A DNA stretch of 64,000 nt from Flavobacteriaceae bacterium UBA3356 (lineage in GTDB: Bacteria; Bacteroidota; Bacteroidia; Flavobacteriales; Flavobacteriaceae), in contig DEQW01000001.1 of NCBI GenBank assembly GCA_002360635.1, positions 932,036 through 996,035 of the forward strand, given 5' to 3'. The notes below the pieces were generated by a model. That model did not search any database and had not been told where the DNA came from. It was given only the letters and a program-made list of their open reading frames with translations. Positions 20,184-28,987 of this stretch are shown piece after piece. The position numbers and the translations under genes were made by a program. Numbering within the stretch: position 1 is the stretch's first letter; each line of letters starts with the position of its first letter.

Positions 20184-20187
20184 TGTT

Positions 20188-20952
20188 ATGAAAATTATTT
20201 CTTACAACGTAAACGGAATTCGAGCTGCCATTAGAAAAGGGTTTTTAGACTGGATACAAAGTGCCAACCCAGATGTTATTTGTATACAAGAAACCAAAGC
20301 GATGAAAGAACAAGTAGATACCGATGCCATTACTGAAGCTGGCTATCCGTATCAATATTGGTATAGCGCTGAAAAAAAAGGGTACAGCGGTGTGGCTATT
20401 TTTTCTAAAAAAGAGCCTAACAATGTTGCCTATGGTACCGGTGTAGATTATATGGATCACGAAGGGCGAAACATACGTGTAGATTTTGATGATCTTTCGG
20501 TGATGAGTTTATACTTACCCAGCGGAACCAACATCGCCCGTTTAGAGCATAAACTTACGTATATGGACGATTTTCAAAAGTATGTTAATCAACTTAAGCA
20601 AGAAATACCCAATTTGGTAATTTGTGGCGATTATAATATTTGTCACGAGGCAATTGATATTCACGATCCGGTTAGGAATAAAAATGTTTCAGGGTTTTTA
20701 CCGGTAGAGCGTGAATGGATAGGAAACTTTATGGATAGTGGATTTATAGATTCGTTCCGTCACTTTAATAAAGAGCCAGATAACTATACCTGGTGGAGCT
20801 ATCGCGCTAATGCCCGTAACAATAATAAGGGGTGGCGTATAGATTATAACATGGTAGCAAAACCATTACAAGAAAACTTAAAAAGAGCCGTTATATTACC
20901 CGAAGCCAAACACAGTGACCATTGTCCTTTGTTAGTTGAGCTCGAATTTTAA
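20188..20952 (+). CDS. xth: Exodeoxyribonuclease III / AP endonuclease
   Basis: 254 residues, the standard length of Xth/ExoA proteins. Motifs in order: ISYNVNGIRAAIRKG with the metal-ligand Asn; ICIQETKA with the metal Glu; VICGDYNICHEAIDIHDP with the catalytic Asp-Asn; the WWSYRANARNNNKGWRIDY segment; and the C-terminal HSDHCPLLVEL with the catalytic His. It cleaves DNA 5' of abasic sites and removes 3' blocks during base-excision repair in the cytoplasm. The preceding hairpin repeat sits over the ribosome-binding region. The OmpA gene follows after 27 bp. Confidence 0.96.
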   Translation: MKIISYNVNGIRAAIRKGFLDWIQSANPDVICIQETKAMKEQVDTDAITEAGYPYQYWYSAEKKGYSGVAIFSKKEPNNVAYGTGVDYMDHEGRNIRVDFDDLSVMSLYLPSGTNIARLEHKLTYMDDFQKYVNQLKQEIPNLVICGDYNICHEAIDIHDPVRNKNVSGFLPVEREWIGNFMDSGFIDSFRHFNKEPDNYTWWSYRANARNNNKGWRIDYNMVAKPLQENLKRAVILPEAKHSDHCPLLVELEF

Positions 20953-20979
20953 AATAATAATACCAAATCGATACAGAAT

Positions 20980-21933
20980 ATGCTTAAAAAATTGTTCTTC
21001 GGAATTTTTATTACTGCAATGACTACTTCCTGCGTTTCTTCAAAAATTTATGACGATTTAAAAGACCGTTATGCGGCTTTAAAATCTGAAAACGAATCCT
21101 TAATGAATCAATTGGACAATGCTTCATCAAATGGAGAGGTATATTCTGTGGCTCAATTACGAGAAGAAATTGAAGAATTAAAAGCCGAAAATACCCGATT
21201 GGCGATGGGTTTGGCTGCTTCAGAAAAAAATTACAACCGTTTACAAGAATCGTATGATGCGTTGGAAGCAAATAGTTCATCTGCACTGACCGAAAACTTA
21301 GAACGTAACCGAAAGCTCTTAACGCAATTAGAAGAAAAAGAACGTGCTTTAGCCGCAGAAAGTCAGCGGTTAAACCAACTTCAAAAAGATTTAGCTGCCC
21401 GCTCTAAACGTGTAGATGAATTGGAAGGGATCATTGCTGCAAAAGATGCAAAAATGAAAGCCTTAAAAGATGCTATTTCTGCTGCGTTAACCAACTTTGA
21501 AGGCAATGGCCTTACGGTAGAACAACGTGACGGGAAAGTATATGTTTCTATGGAAAACAAACTGCTTTTTGAAAGCGGAAGTTGGGCAGTAAATTCAAGA
21601 GGGAGACAAGCCGTTGTTCAATTGGGAAGTGTACTCGCTCAAAACCCTGAAATAGCCGTATTGATTGAAGGACACACTGATAATGTACCATACGGTGGCA
21701 ATGGCCCTCTAAAAAATAATTGGGATCTTTCTACAAAACGAGCCACGGCAATTGTAAATATTTTGACTGAAAATGCTTCGATACCAAAAGATAACCTTAC
21801 CGCTGCGGGTCGCGGAGAATACGCACCCATCGCAACAAACGCAACTTCTGAAGGAAAAGCAAAAAACCGTAGGATTGAGGTGATTTTAACCCCAAAACTA
21901 GATGAAATTTCTAAGTTGTTGAATGAAATTTGA
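20980..21933 (+). CDS. OmpA-family peptidoglycan-associated lipoprotein
   Basis: 317 residues. It has a lipoprotein signal ending TTSC (Cys18) and a long coiled coil (about 25-165: KSENESLMNQL, ERNRKLLTQLEEKERALAAE). The C-terminal OmpA/MotB domain (about 185-305) carries the peptidoglycan-binding signature LIEGHTDNVPYGG, then NNWDLSTKRA and NRRIEVIL. It should tether the outer membrane to murein through the lipid anchor and the OmpA domain. Its last 90 codons are repeated about 1.15 kb downstream as a detached fragment (23080-23361). The two copies differ at 7 residues, all in the first 33; the last 57 residues are identical, with synonymous changes only. Confidence 0.9.
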   Translation: MLKKLFFGIFITAMTTSCVSSKIYDDLKDRYAALKSENESLMNQLDNASSNGEVYSVAQLREEIEELKAENTRLAMGLAASEKNYNRLQESYDALEANSSSALTENLERNRKLLTQLEEKERALAAESQRLNQLQKDLAARSKRVDELEGIIAAKDAKMKALKDAISAALTNFEGNGLTVEQRDGKVYVSMENKLLFESGSWAVNSRGRQAVVQLGSVLAQNPEIAVLIEGHTDNVPYGGNGPLKNNWDLSTKRATAIVNILTENASIPKDNLTAAGRGEYAPIATNATSEGKAKNRRIEVILTPKLDEISKLLNEI

Positions 21934-21969
21934 TTTTTTCAGTTTTTATTTTATACGTTGGAAATAACT

Positions 21970-22446
21970 ATGAAGAAGGTAACTCTAATTTTAATTTTAT
22001 CATTAGCTTTAGGATTGAACGCTCAAGATTTGATAAAATCTGATTTCAAAAAAACAGAATGGTTTGTAGATAATGAGAACCGTAATTTTTATGAATCCGA
22101 CACAATCCTTCTTACTCGAATTTTGACCTTAAATAGCGAAGTTAAAAAACCAAATGAAATTTATATTAAACTTGAAAAAAATCATAATGGTGACATAACG
22201 GAATTAAATTTTAAAAAAAGTGGAAAGTTAATTGTTAAGGATTTGAATGTTGAGAATTGGAGTGTCACAAAACTTGTTGGAAAATGGAAATGGAAATTTG
22301 ACCCGGAAAAACAAACTTTAAAATTATATTTTAAAAGAAAATTACGTTTGTCTTTTAGAGTTGAGTCTATAGATAAAGAAAGTATTTATTGGAATGAATC
22401 ATATATAGAGTTTTTAGTTCTCTATCTAGTTCGAATTAAAAATTAA
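21970..22446 (+). CDS. Secreted protein of unknown function (accessory segment)
   Basis: The ATG at 21970 begins a signal peptide (MKKVTLILILSLALGLNAQ), giving 158 residues; an upstream TTG only adds four residues in front of it. The mature part is a small beta-rich domain (KIWIEL-like strands such as NEIYIKLEKNHNGDITELNF and WKWKFDPEKQTLKLYF), reminiscent of lipocalin-like folds but unproven. Base composition is more AT-rich than ompA, with many AAA/ATT codons. It lies directly after ompA and before the ompA-tail copy, so it is part of the probable insert. No function is assigned. Confidence 0.55.
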   Translation: MKKVTLILILSLALGLNAQDLIKSDFKKTEWFVDNENRNFYESDTILLTRILTLNSEVKKPNEIYIKLEKNHNGDITELNFKKSGKLIVKDLNVENWSVTKLVGKWKWKFDPEKQTLKLYFKRKLRLSFRVESIDKESIYWNESYIEFLVLYLVRIKN

Positions 22447-22456
22447 CTAATACCCA

Positions 22457-23074
22457 GTGAGACCAAGAAGTCTAAGATTATTTGAAAAGAAAAAAGGAAT
22501 TTACATTTCTCCTGAAAATATTCTTGCTATTTTGTTAGCAGCTTTAATTTTTCTAATTTATTATTTAATAGAATCATACGAGTTTAATTTTGATGGTTGG
22601 GAAACTATTATTTTGATTATTGTAATAATTTATATAATTGGACTATTGATAAGCAACTTTTCTAAATACGAAAAAGAAATAGGCCAATATTGTGGAAAAT
22701 TAACTTTTTGGCAAGACCGAATTCAAATTGACAATAATAATTTCAGTCTTGAAGTTATAAAAAAGGTTGACTTTGTTCAAGCATATGACATAAAAGGAAG
22801 GTTTGTAAGCCCAATGGTAGTATTTTCCCCTCATTTATCAAATGGACTTGATAATAAGTTTGTATTAATTTTTAAAAATGGAGAAAAATTAAAATATAAT
22901 TTTTTACAAACCGAATCTGAAAAGCTTGAATATTTTGATGAGATTTTAATTCATTATTATAAAAACGGAATTATTGGATGGTTGCAGCTTTTAGATATTC
23001 TGGATATTCAAGACTATAATAAAATTCAGGAATTTAAAAAAGAAATAGCTGCTGCCAATACTAGGTGTAGTTAA
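22457..23074 (+). CDS. Two-helix membrane protein, possibly with a PH-like domain
   Basis: 205 residues from a GTG start. A short basic N-terminus is followed by two hydrophobic helices (ILAILLAALIFLIYYLI and IILIIVIIYIIGLLI). A cytoplasmic beta-rich domain (GKLTFWQDRIQIDNNNFSLE, NKFVLIFKNGEKLKYNFL) resembles bacterial PH-type domains. The C-terminus ends oddly in AAANTRCS. The coding sequence is strikingly AT-rich. It is the second gene of the segment bounded by the two ompA 3' ends. Function unknown; the start codon is uncertain because no ATG is available. Confidence 0.55.
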   Translation: MRPRSLRLFEKKKGIYISPENILAILLAALIFLIYYLIESYEFNFDGWETIILIIVIIYIIGLLISNFSKYEKEIGQYCGKLTFWQDRIQIDNNNFSLEVIKKVDFVQAYDIKGRFVSPMVVFSPHLSNGLDNKFVLIFKNGEKLKYNFLQTESEKLEYFDEILIHYYKNGIIGWLQLLDILDIQDYNKIQEFKKEIAAANTRCS

Positions 23075-23079
23075 TATGG

Positions 23080-23361
23080 ATGATATTGTTAATCGAAAGT
23101 CATACCGATAATGTGCCTTACGGTGGTAAAGGTACTTTAAAATCTAACTGGGAATTTTCTACAAAGCGAGCCACCGCAATAGTCAGTATTTTGACTGAAA
23201 ATGCTTCGATACCGAAAGATAATCTTACCGCTGCCGGGCGAGGGGAATACGCACCAATTGCAACAAACGCAACTTCTGAAGGAAAAGCAAAAAACCGTAG
23301 AATTGAAGTGATTTTAACCCCAAAACTGGATGAAATATCTAAATTGCTGAATGAAATATAA
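23080..23361 (+). pseudogene. Detached copy of the 3' end of the ompA-type gene
   Basis: 93 open codons that match the OmpA C-terminal domain at 21662-21933 from LIESHTDNVPYGG to the last residue (KLLNEI). Similarity begins abruptly at about 23090, and no signal peptide or coiled coil precedes it, so as it stands it is a gene fragment. It has no stop or frameshift. In the last 57 codons every difference from the intact gene is synonymous, so this tail evolved in a functional gene before being cut off. Homologous recombination or insertion at the ompA 3' end is the simplest cause. Confidence 0.8.
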
Positions 23362-23403
23362 TTAGAGTTTGCAAAGTAACTGGTCAAAAAAGGAAAGATA
23401 TTT

Positions 23404-24060
23404 ATGTTAAATAAACTATGGTTATTTATTTGTATAGTTAGTACTGCATCATGTCAGTTCCAGGCTGATAAAAAATATGCTGATGATTTGAAAGGGTGTC
23501 TAACGGACAAGGATGTGAAAATTTTAAATAAAGCCACTTATCTATTTGAACAAAAATTGAAAGAACACTATGAAAATTCTGATAACAATACGAACTTTTA
23601 TAAATACTTAAACGACTTAGGTTCGATACAAACTTTAAGTAGTTTTAAAAAAGACTTCTATCTAAATGATGAATCAATTCAAATAATAAATGAACTGGAA
23701 AATAAAGGAACATTTAATAAAATTTGGATTGAATTTATTGATGATGATGATGAAAGTGATGAAATACCAATAGCTGTTCTGCCTGAATATGAAGATCCTA
23801 AAAAAGAAAAGATTGAGGTTTATAGTTTAAACCCTAATGGGGATTATTTAAATTGTATTAATAAAACTAATAAAAATGAAGCGATAAAGGAGATTTTAAA
23901 TTCACAGTCAAATTATGGGAATATTGCGCCTTCTATAATTGCAAAGGCCATGAAACAAAAGATAAATAAAAATGACTTTAATGTTGGGTTAAATAAAGTT
24001 ATCGTAGCAATAGGATTTTATTACGATACTGTAAATTTATTGAACAAAAATCCAAGATAA
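23404..24060 (+). CDS. Lipoprotein of unknown function (accessory segment)
   Basis: 218 residues. The signal peptide ends VSTASC (Cys17), giving a probable lipoprotein. The mature part is helical and acidic (LNKATYLFEQKLKEHYENSD, FIDDDDESDEIPIAVLPEYE) and ends with a short hydrophobic stretch (VGLNKVIVAIGFYYDTV). The gene is AT-rich like the two before the ompA-tail fragment and follows that fragment by 42 bp. I do not recognise the family. Small accessory lipoproteins in such spots are sometimes immunity proteins, but nothing here proves it. Confidence 0.55.
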   Translation: MLNKLWLFICIVSTASCQFQADKKYADDLKGCLTDKDVKILNKATYLFEQKLKEHYENSDNNTNFYKYLNDLGSIQTLSSFKKDFYLNDESIQIINELENKGTFNKIWIEFIDDDDESDEIPIAVLPEYEDPKKEKIEVYSLNPNGDYLNCINKTNKNEAIKEILNSQSNYGNIAPSIIAKAMKQKINKNDFNVGLNKVIVAIGFYYDTVNLLNKNPR

Positions 24061-24092
24061 AAAACTTCCTTTAGCTTAATTCTCTTTTGTTC

Positions 24093-25457
24093 TTAACTCA
24101 CAAATGCACTATATCCTGTAATCGCTCTACCTACAATAAGCGAGTTTATTTCTTTAGTACCTTCATAACTGTAAATAGCTTCCGCATCTGCAACAAAGCG
24201 AGCAACATCATGCTCTAGTAAAATACCGTTACCACCCATAACTTCACGGGCTCGGCTTACAACATCTCGTGTTCGCATACTACAAAATACTTTAGCAAGC
24301 GAAGCGTGTTCATCGGTCAATAAATCTTCATCTTGTAATTCTGAAAGACGAAAACACAATGTTTGCATAGCGGTTAAGTTGGAAACCATCTCAACCAAAT
24401 GATTTTGTATCAATTGAAACGAAGCAATAGGTCGCCCAAACTGCTCACGTTTCTTAGTGTATTTTAAGGCACTTTCATATGCGCCCCTTGCACAACCTAC
24501 GGCTTGCCAAGCCACAGCGGCACGAGTCATTTTTAGCACTTTAGCAGTATCCTTAAACGATTCACATTTTTGTAATCGATCACTTTCGGGAACACGGCAA
24601 TCTTTCATGGTAATCAAGGCGTTTTGTACGGTTCGCAGCGCCATTTTGTTTTCCATTTTTTCGGCTTTAAAACCGGGGTTTCCTTTTCGCACCAGAAATC
24701 CTTTGGCTCTGCCACTATCTTCATCCCGTGCCCAGATGACAATTACATCGGCAAAGGTGGCATTCCCAATCCATTTTTTCTGTCCGTTGAGTACCCATTC
24801 GTCACCTACTAATTTACATGTAGTTCCCAAACCTCCAGCCACGGCTGAGCCTACATCGGGTTCGGTTAAACCAAAGGCACCAATTTTCTCCATCCGTTGC
24901 ATTTTGGGCAGCCATTCTTGTTTTTGTTCCTCGCTTCCGCAAACGTAAATAGACCCCATTGCTAAACCACTGTGTACGCCAAAAAAAGTTGAGATAGAGA
25001 CATCAATTCGAGCTAATTCCATAGCGATAATGCCTTCCATTAAAAAACTTTGTTCATCGGGACCAATGCCTTCGTAGGCAATTCCGCAGATATCCAATTT
25101 GGCCATTTTAGGGATTATTTCAAATGGGAATTCTGCCTTGTTCCAATATTCGTTGGCAATTGGCTTTATTTCCTTTTCCATAAATTGGCGGACTTTTAGC
25201 TGTATTTCACGCTGTCGTTCGGTCAATTTTAAGCTTAAATTATAAAAATCACCATCGATGGGCGGTAATTTGTGTTGTCCTTTTTTGCCTTGACTTTTTA
25301 GCATTTTCATTAACCCTTTTAATTGGCGATCATCTAATTCGCCAACGGCAGTCATCACTTCTGGTAAATCCACTTTTTGCGATAATTTTCCTAAAGCATC
25401 AAGATCGACATCTTTTAAAAGCGAGATGGTCTGTTTTATTTTTGAAAAAAAGGACAT
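24093..25457 (-). CDS. Acyl-CoA dehydrogenase family protein (glutaryl-CoA dehydrogenase-like)
   Basis: 454 residues: an acyl-CoA dehydrogenase of about 380 residues preceded by an 80-residue N-terminal extension (SLLKDVDLDALGKLSQKVDL) common in Bacteroidota members. It has FAD-binding FGLTEPDVGS and KKWIGNATFADVIVIWA. The motif KKREQFGRPIASFQLIQN precedes the C-terminal MGGNGILLEHDVARFVADAE. The catalytic Glu is in YSYEGTKEINSLIVGRAITG, as in glutaryl-CoA and isovaleryl-type enzymes. It would oxidise an acyl-CoA in the cytoplasm and pass electrons to ETF. No other beta-oxidation gene is adjacent, so the substrate stays open. Confidence 0.88.
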   Translation of the reverse strand: MSFFSKIKQTISLLKDVDLDALGKLSQKVDLPEVMTAVGELDDRQLKGLMKMLKSQGKKGQHKLPPIDGDFYNLSLKLTERQREIQLKVRQFMEKEIKPIANEYWNKAEFPFEIIPKMAKLDICGIAYEGIGPDEQSFLMEGIIAMELARIDVSISTFFGVHSGLAMGSIYVCGSEEQKQEWLPKMQRMEKIGAFGLTEPDVGSAVAGGLGTTCKLVGDEWVLNGQKKWIGNATFADVIVIWARDEDSGRAKGFLVRKGNPGFKAEKMENKMALRTVQNALITMKDCRVPESDRLQKCESFKDTAKVLKMTRAAVAWQAVGCARGAYESALKYTKKREQFGRPIASFQLIQNHLVEMVSNLTAMQTLCFRLSELQDEDLLTDEHASLAKVFCSMRTRDVVSRAREVMGGNGILLEHDVARFVADAEAIYSYEGTKEINSLIVGRAITGYSAFVS

Positions 25458-25563
25458 AGCAATATTTTTAAGATTGAATCTTAAAGATACCGTGTCTGTT
25501 TTAGTTTACTGCCTAAAGAAGTGTTAATTTGAAAAGCGATAAAAAAAGCAGTCAGCCCAAAAA

Positions 25564-26925
25564 TTACCCAAATAAGTGTCTTACAACATCGTGTACTTTC
25601 GCCACTTTTATAATGTTGATGGTAAACTTTTGCTTCGGAAATTTGCAGTGTTTGGAAACGATAATGCTACCAAAACCTAATTTTTCAGCTTCCAGGATGC
25701 GTTGTTCTACCCGAGTAACAGGTCTAACTTCACCAGCTAATCCTACTTCAGCCGCAAAACAAAGTGATTTATCAATAGCTACGTCAATATTTGACGAAAG
25801 CACAGCTGCAACCACGGCAAGATCAATTGCAGGGTCGTCTACCGAAATTCCGCCAGTAACATTTAAAAAAACATCTTTAGCCCCCAGTTTAAAGCCAGCG
25901 CGTTTTTCCAGAACAGCCAATAACATATTCAGACGTTTCGCATTATAACCAGTTGCACTACGTTGCGGTGTTCCGTATACCGCAGAACTAACTAGGGCTT
26001 GAATTTCAATCATCAATGGACGCATCCCTTCTAAGGTTGCTGAAATTGCCGTTCCGCTGAGGTCTTCTTCATTTTTGGAAATTAATATTTCTGAAGGATT
26101 GGACACCTCTCTAAGTCCGCTGCCTTGCATTTCGTAAATGCCTAATTCGTTTGTACTTCCGAAACGGTTTTTGTGAGAGCGTAATATTCGGTACACATGA
26201 TTACGATCACCTTCAAATTGAAGCACCGTATCGACCATGTGTTCTAAAATTTTTGGCCCGGCAATGTTACCGTCTTTGGTAATATGACCAATTAAAATTA
26301 CAGGGGTAGCCGTTTCCTTGGCAAACTTTATGAGTTCGGTAGTGGTTTCTCGTATTTGCGAAATACTTCCGGCACTGCTTTCAATTTGGTCGGTGTGTAA
26401 GGTTTGAATGGAATCGATCACCACGATGTCAGGCTCGGTCTCTTCGATATTTCGGAAGATATTTTGCGTTTTTGTTTCGGTAAGGATGTAGCAATTTTCT
26501 GAAACCGGTTGTATGCGTTCAGCCCGCATTTTAATTTGCTGTGCGCTTTCTTCCCCCGAAACATAGAGCGTTTTATAAGGCAATTGCAAAGCAACTTGAA
26601 GCATTAATGTACTTTTCCCAATACCAGGCTCACCGCCCAAGAGTGTTAGAGAACCGGGAACCAAACCGCCACCTAAAACTCTATTTAGCTCGTTGTTTTT
26701 TGTGTTTAACCTAACTTCGTTAATTGTGGATATTTCAGAAACACGTAAGGGTTTTGCAGCTCGTTTTGCCGTGGCTGTCGATGGTTTCCAACTTACCTTT
26801 TCGGCTTTTTGTATTACTTCTTCGGCGATGGTGTTCCATTCGCCACAAGAGGTACATTTCCCTTGCCATTTGGAATATTGTGCGCCGCAGTTTTGACAGA
26901 AAAAAGTGGTTTTCGTTTTTGCCAT
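25564..26925 (-). CDS. radA: DNA repair protein RadA
   Basis: The start at 26925 is preferred over upstream in-frame codons because RadA proteins begin with MAKTKTTFFCQNCG, giving 453 residues. Order: four-cysteine zinc finger (CQNCG ... CTSCGEW), Walker A GGEPGIGKST, Walker B VVIDSIQT, the RadA motif KNRFGS, and a C-terminal Lon-protease-like domain (GGISVDDPAIDLAVVAAVLS). It is a RecA-like hexameric helicase that drives branch migration during recombination and processes incoming DNA in transformation. The divergent kinase gene starts only 36 bp away. Confidence 0.95.
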   Translation of the reverse strand: MAKTKTTFFCQNCGAQYSKWQGKCTSCGEWNTIAEEVIQKAEKVSWKPSTATAKRAAKPLRVSEISTINEVRLNTKNNELNRVLGGGLVPGSLTLLGGEPGIGKSTLMLQVALQLPYKTLYVSGEESAQQIKMRAERIQPVSENCYILTETKTQNIFRNIEETEPDIVVIDSIQTLHTDQIESSAGSISQIRETTTELIKFAKETATPVILIGHITKDGNIAGPKILEHMVDTVLQFEGDRNHVYRILRSHKNRFGSTNELGIYEMQGSGLREVSNPSEILISKNEEDLSGTAISATLEGMRPLMIEIQALVSSAVYGTPQRSATGYNAKRLNMLLAVLEKRAGFKLGAKDVFLNVTGGISVDDPAIDLAVVAAVLSSNIDVAIDKSLCFAAEVGLAGEVRPVTRVEQRILEAEKLGFGSIIVSKHCKFPKQKFTINIIKVAKVHDVVRHLFG

Positions 26926-26961
26926 AATCGTTTCGCTAAAATAAGTATATTTACCTAAGTA

Positions 26962-28986
26962 ATGGCGTTCCCCATGAAACAACTTTTACTTCTTTCATTT
27001 TGTGTACTATGTTTATCGGTTTCAGCTCAAGAAACGGATGAAACTATAGATGAACTCACTCAAAAAATTAATGCTTCGGAAAAGGTAGAAAAGTTAAAAT
27101 GGATGGATAGTTTATCAACGTATCTAACTTTTCAAACAAATCAGAATCCTGATTCCATTATAAATGAAACGATACAGGTTGCCCTGCAATTCGATTCGTT
27201 AAACATAGCTCTTTTTCAGCTTTCCAATAAAATGGATTACTTAAACAATAAAAAAGGGGCTCCGGAAGAAGCATTGCAAGCCTATGAAAACCTAAAGCAT
27301 AAAGTTAAATTATTGGACAAACCTGCTACGCTAGCAAGATTGTATTTAAATATTGGTGATAGTTACTATTATTTAAAGGACTACGAAAAGTCCATTAACT
27401 ACTATGATACAACCCAAACATATGCAAAAAAAGGGGCTGCTAAAAAGCTTTTAGGACTTGCCAAAATGTATAAAGCAGGCTCTCAAAGCCAAATGGGCGA
27501 GTTTGCCAAAAGCTCACAAGGTCTGCAAGAATCTATCCGGATATTTCAGAAATTAAAAGATACTTTTAATATCATCAGTGCCAAAAACTCGCTTTCTATT
27601 TTATACAGTCAAAACAGTTTTTTTGAAGAAGCTAAAAAGGAAAGGGATGAAGCCATAAAAATAGCAAAAGCAAAAAACAGCCATGCGCAATTGGTTTCAT
27701 TTTACTACAATGCCGCAACCGATGCCAACAAAGTAAATAACCAAAAAAGCCGTATTGCAAATTTAAAACTTGCCAAAGAAGCTGCTGAGAAATCATGGCA
27801 TGCCGATTTTTACAAACCGACGATGCTTGCAAGTATGGTTATTGCTTTTGCACAAACAGACAGCATTAAAAAAGCGGAAAAGAATTTTAACGAAATTAAG
27901 TCTGGTCCTGAAACTTATAGAACGGGTACAAATAAGGAGAACTATATAGAAGCCTTAAAACACCTCTGGTATGCTAAAAAAGATTACCAAAAAGCATTAC
28001 GGTATGCAAAAGAGCATGTAATGATAAAAAGGCAAAATTCCGATTATGAGGACCTTATGAATGCTGAGAAGTTTTTGGCAAATGTATATGATTCATTGGG
28101 AAACAGCTCACAAGCTTATGTTCACTTTAAAGCTTATGAAGCCATTAAAGATTCTATTTCTAACGTTCAAAAAGTAAAAGCATTAAGCTATTATCAAACG
28201 CTGTATGAAACCGAAAAAAGGGATGCTAAAATTGAAATGCAACAAAGCGATATTGCGCTGCTTGATGCTGAAAACAGACTAAAAAATCAATGGTTACTTT
28301 TTGGTGGGCTGGGGATGCTGGGAGTATTTGGCGGAATTGTATTAATACGTTCCCGTTCTGCCGTAAAGAAAAGGCAAAAACTACAAGAGAAATTCTCTCA
28401 AGATTTAATAAAAGCCCAAGAAGAGGAACGCACCCGAGTGGCCCGTGAACTTCACGATAGCGTAGGGCAAAAATTAATGTTGCTTACAAAAAAAACTAAA
28501 AGCACGGGCGACCGCGATATGGAATCTTTAGCAGGAAATACCTTGGAAGAGCTTAGGAGTATTTCAAGAGGGTTGCATCCGGCAACTCTTGAAAAACTTG
28601 GGGTAACAAAGGCAATTGAGACCATGATTAACGAGGTAGATGCCAATACCAACATATTTTTTACCAATGAAATTGAAAATATCGATGGTGATTTAAATCC
28701 GGACCAAGCGTTGCATTTATATAGAATTATACAAGAAGTGCTCAACAATATGGTAAAACATGCCGAGGCGAAAGCTGCTTCGGTAAGTATTGTAAAAAAA
28801 GGAACTACCATTGAAGCTTTAATAAAAGACAATGGTAACGGTTTTGAATATTCAGAAAAATTGAATACTGGGGAAAGCCTTGGTATGAAAACCTTATTGG
28901 AGCGTGCCAAAATAATACATTCAAAATTAACCATTCAAAGTGCACACTTAAAAGGAACATCTATTTTATTACAAATTCCAACCTAA
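26962..28986 (+). CDS. TPR-containing NarL-type sensor histidine kinase
   Basis: 674 residues; an alternative start at 26974 would begin four residues later (MKQLLLLSFCVLCLSVSA, signal peptide). TPR-like repeats fill about 90-400 (ARLYLNIGDSYYYLKDYEKS). A membrane helix lies at about 445 (WLLFGGLGMLGVFGGIVLI), then a HisKA_3 domain with RVARELHDSVGQKLMLL, whose DxxxQ phosphatase motif is intact. An HATPase domain follows with ALHLYRIIQEVLNNMVKHAE and IKDNGNGFEY. The response regulator starts 1 nt after the stop, so the two are a translationally coupled two-component system. A TATATTTA box lies 8 nt upstream of the start. Confidence 0.9.
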   Translation: MAFPMKQLLLLSFCVLCLSVSAQETDETIDELTQKINASEKVEKLKWMDSLSTYLTFQTNQNPDSIINETIQVALQFDSLNIALFQLSNKMDYLNNKKGAPEEALQAYENLKHKVKLLDKPATLARLYLNIGDSYYYLKDYEKSINYYDTTQTYAKKGAAKKLLGLAKMYKAGSQSQMGEFAKSSQGLQESIRIFQKLKDTFNIISAKNSLSILYSQNSFFEEAKKERDEAIKIAKAKNSHAQLVSFYYNAATDANKVNNQKSRIANLKLAKEAAEKSWHADFYKPTMLASMVIAFAQTDSIKKAEKNFNEIKSGPETYRTGTNKENYIEALKHLWYAKKDYQKALRYAKEHVMIKRQNSDYEDLMNAEKFLANVYDSLGNSSQAYVHFKAYEAIKDSISNVQKVKALSYYQTLYETEKRDAKIEMQQSDIALLDAENRLKNQWLLFGGLGMLGVFGGIVLIRSRSAVKKRQKLQEKFSQDLIKAQEEERTRVARELHDSVGQKLMLLTKKTKSTGDRDMESLAGNTLEELRSISRGLHPATLEKLGVTKAIETMINEVDANTNIFFTNEIENIDGDLNPDQALHLYRIIQEVLNNMVKHAEAKAASVSIVKKGTTIEALIKDNGNGFEYSEKLNTGESLGMKTLLERAKIIHSKLTIQSAHLKGTSILLQIPT

Positions 28987-28987
28987 G

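Noticed and set aside
24457..24948. 163-codon open frame antisense to the acyl-CoA dehydrogenase
   Set aside because: The sense strand encodes all family motifs; the antisense product has biased, non-protein-like composition.
28452..28934. 160-codon open frame antisense to the NarL-type kinase
   Set aside because: It lies over the conserved HisKA_3 and HATPase motifs and has no independent evidence.
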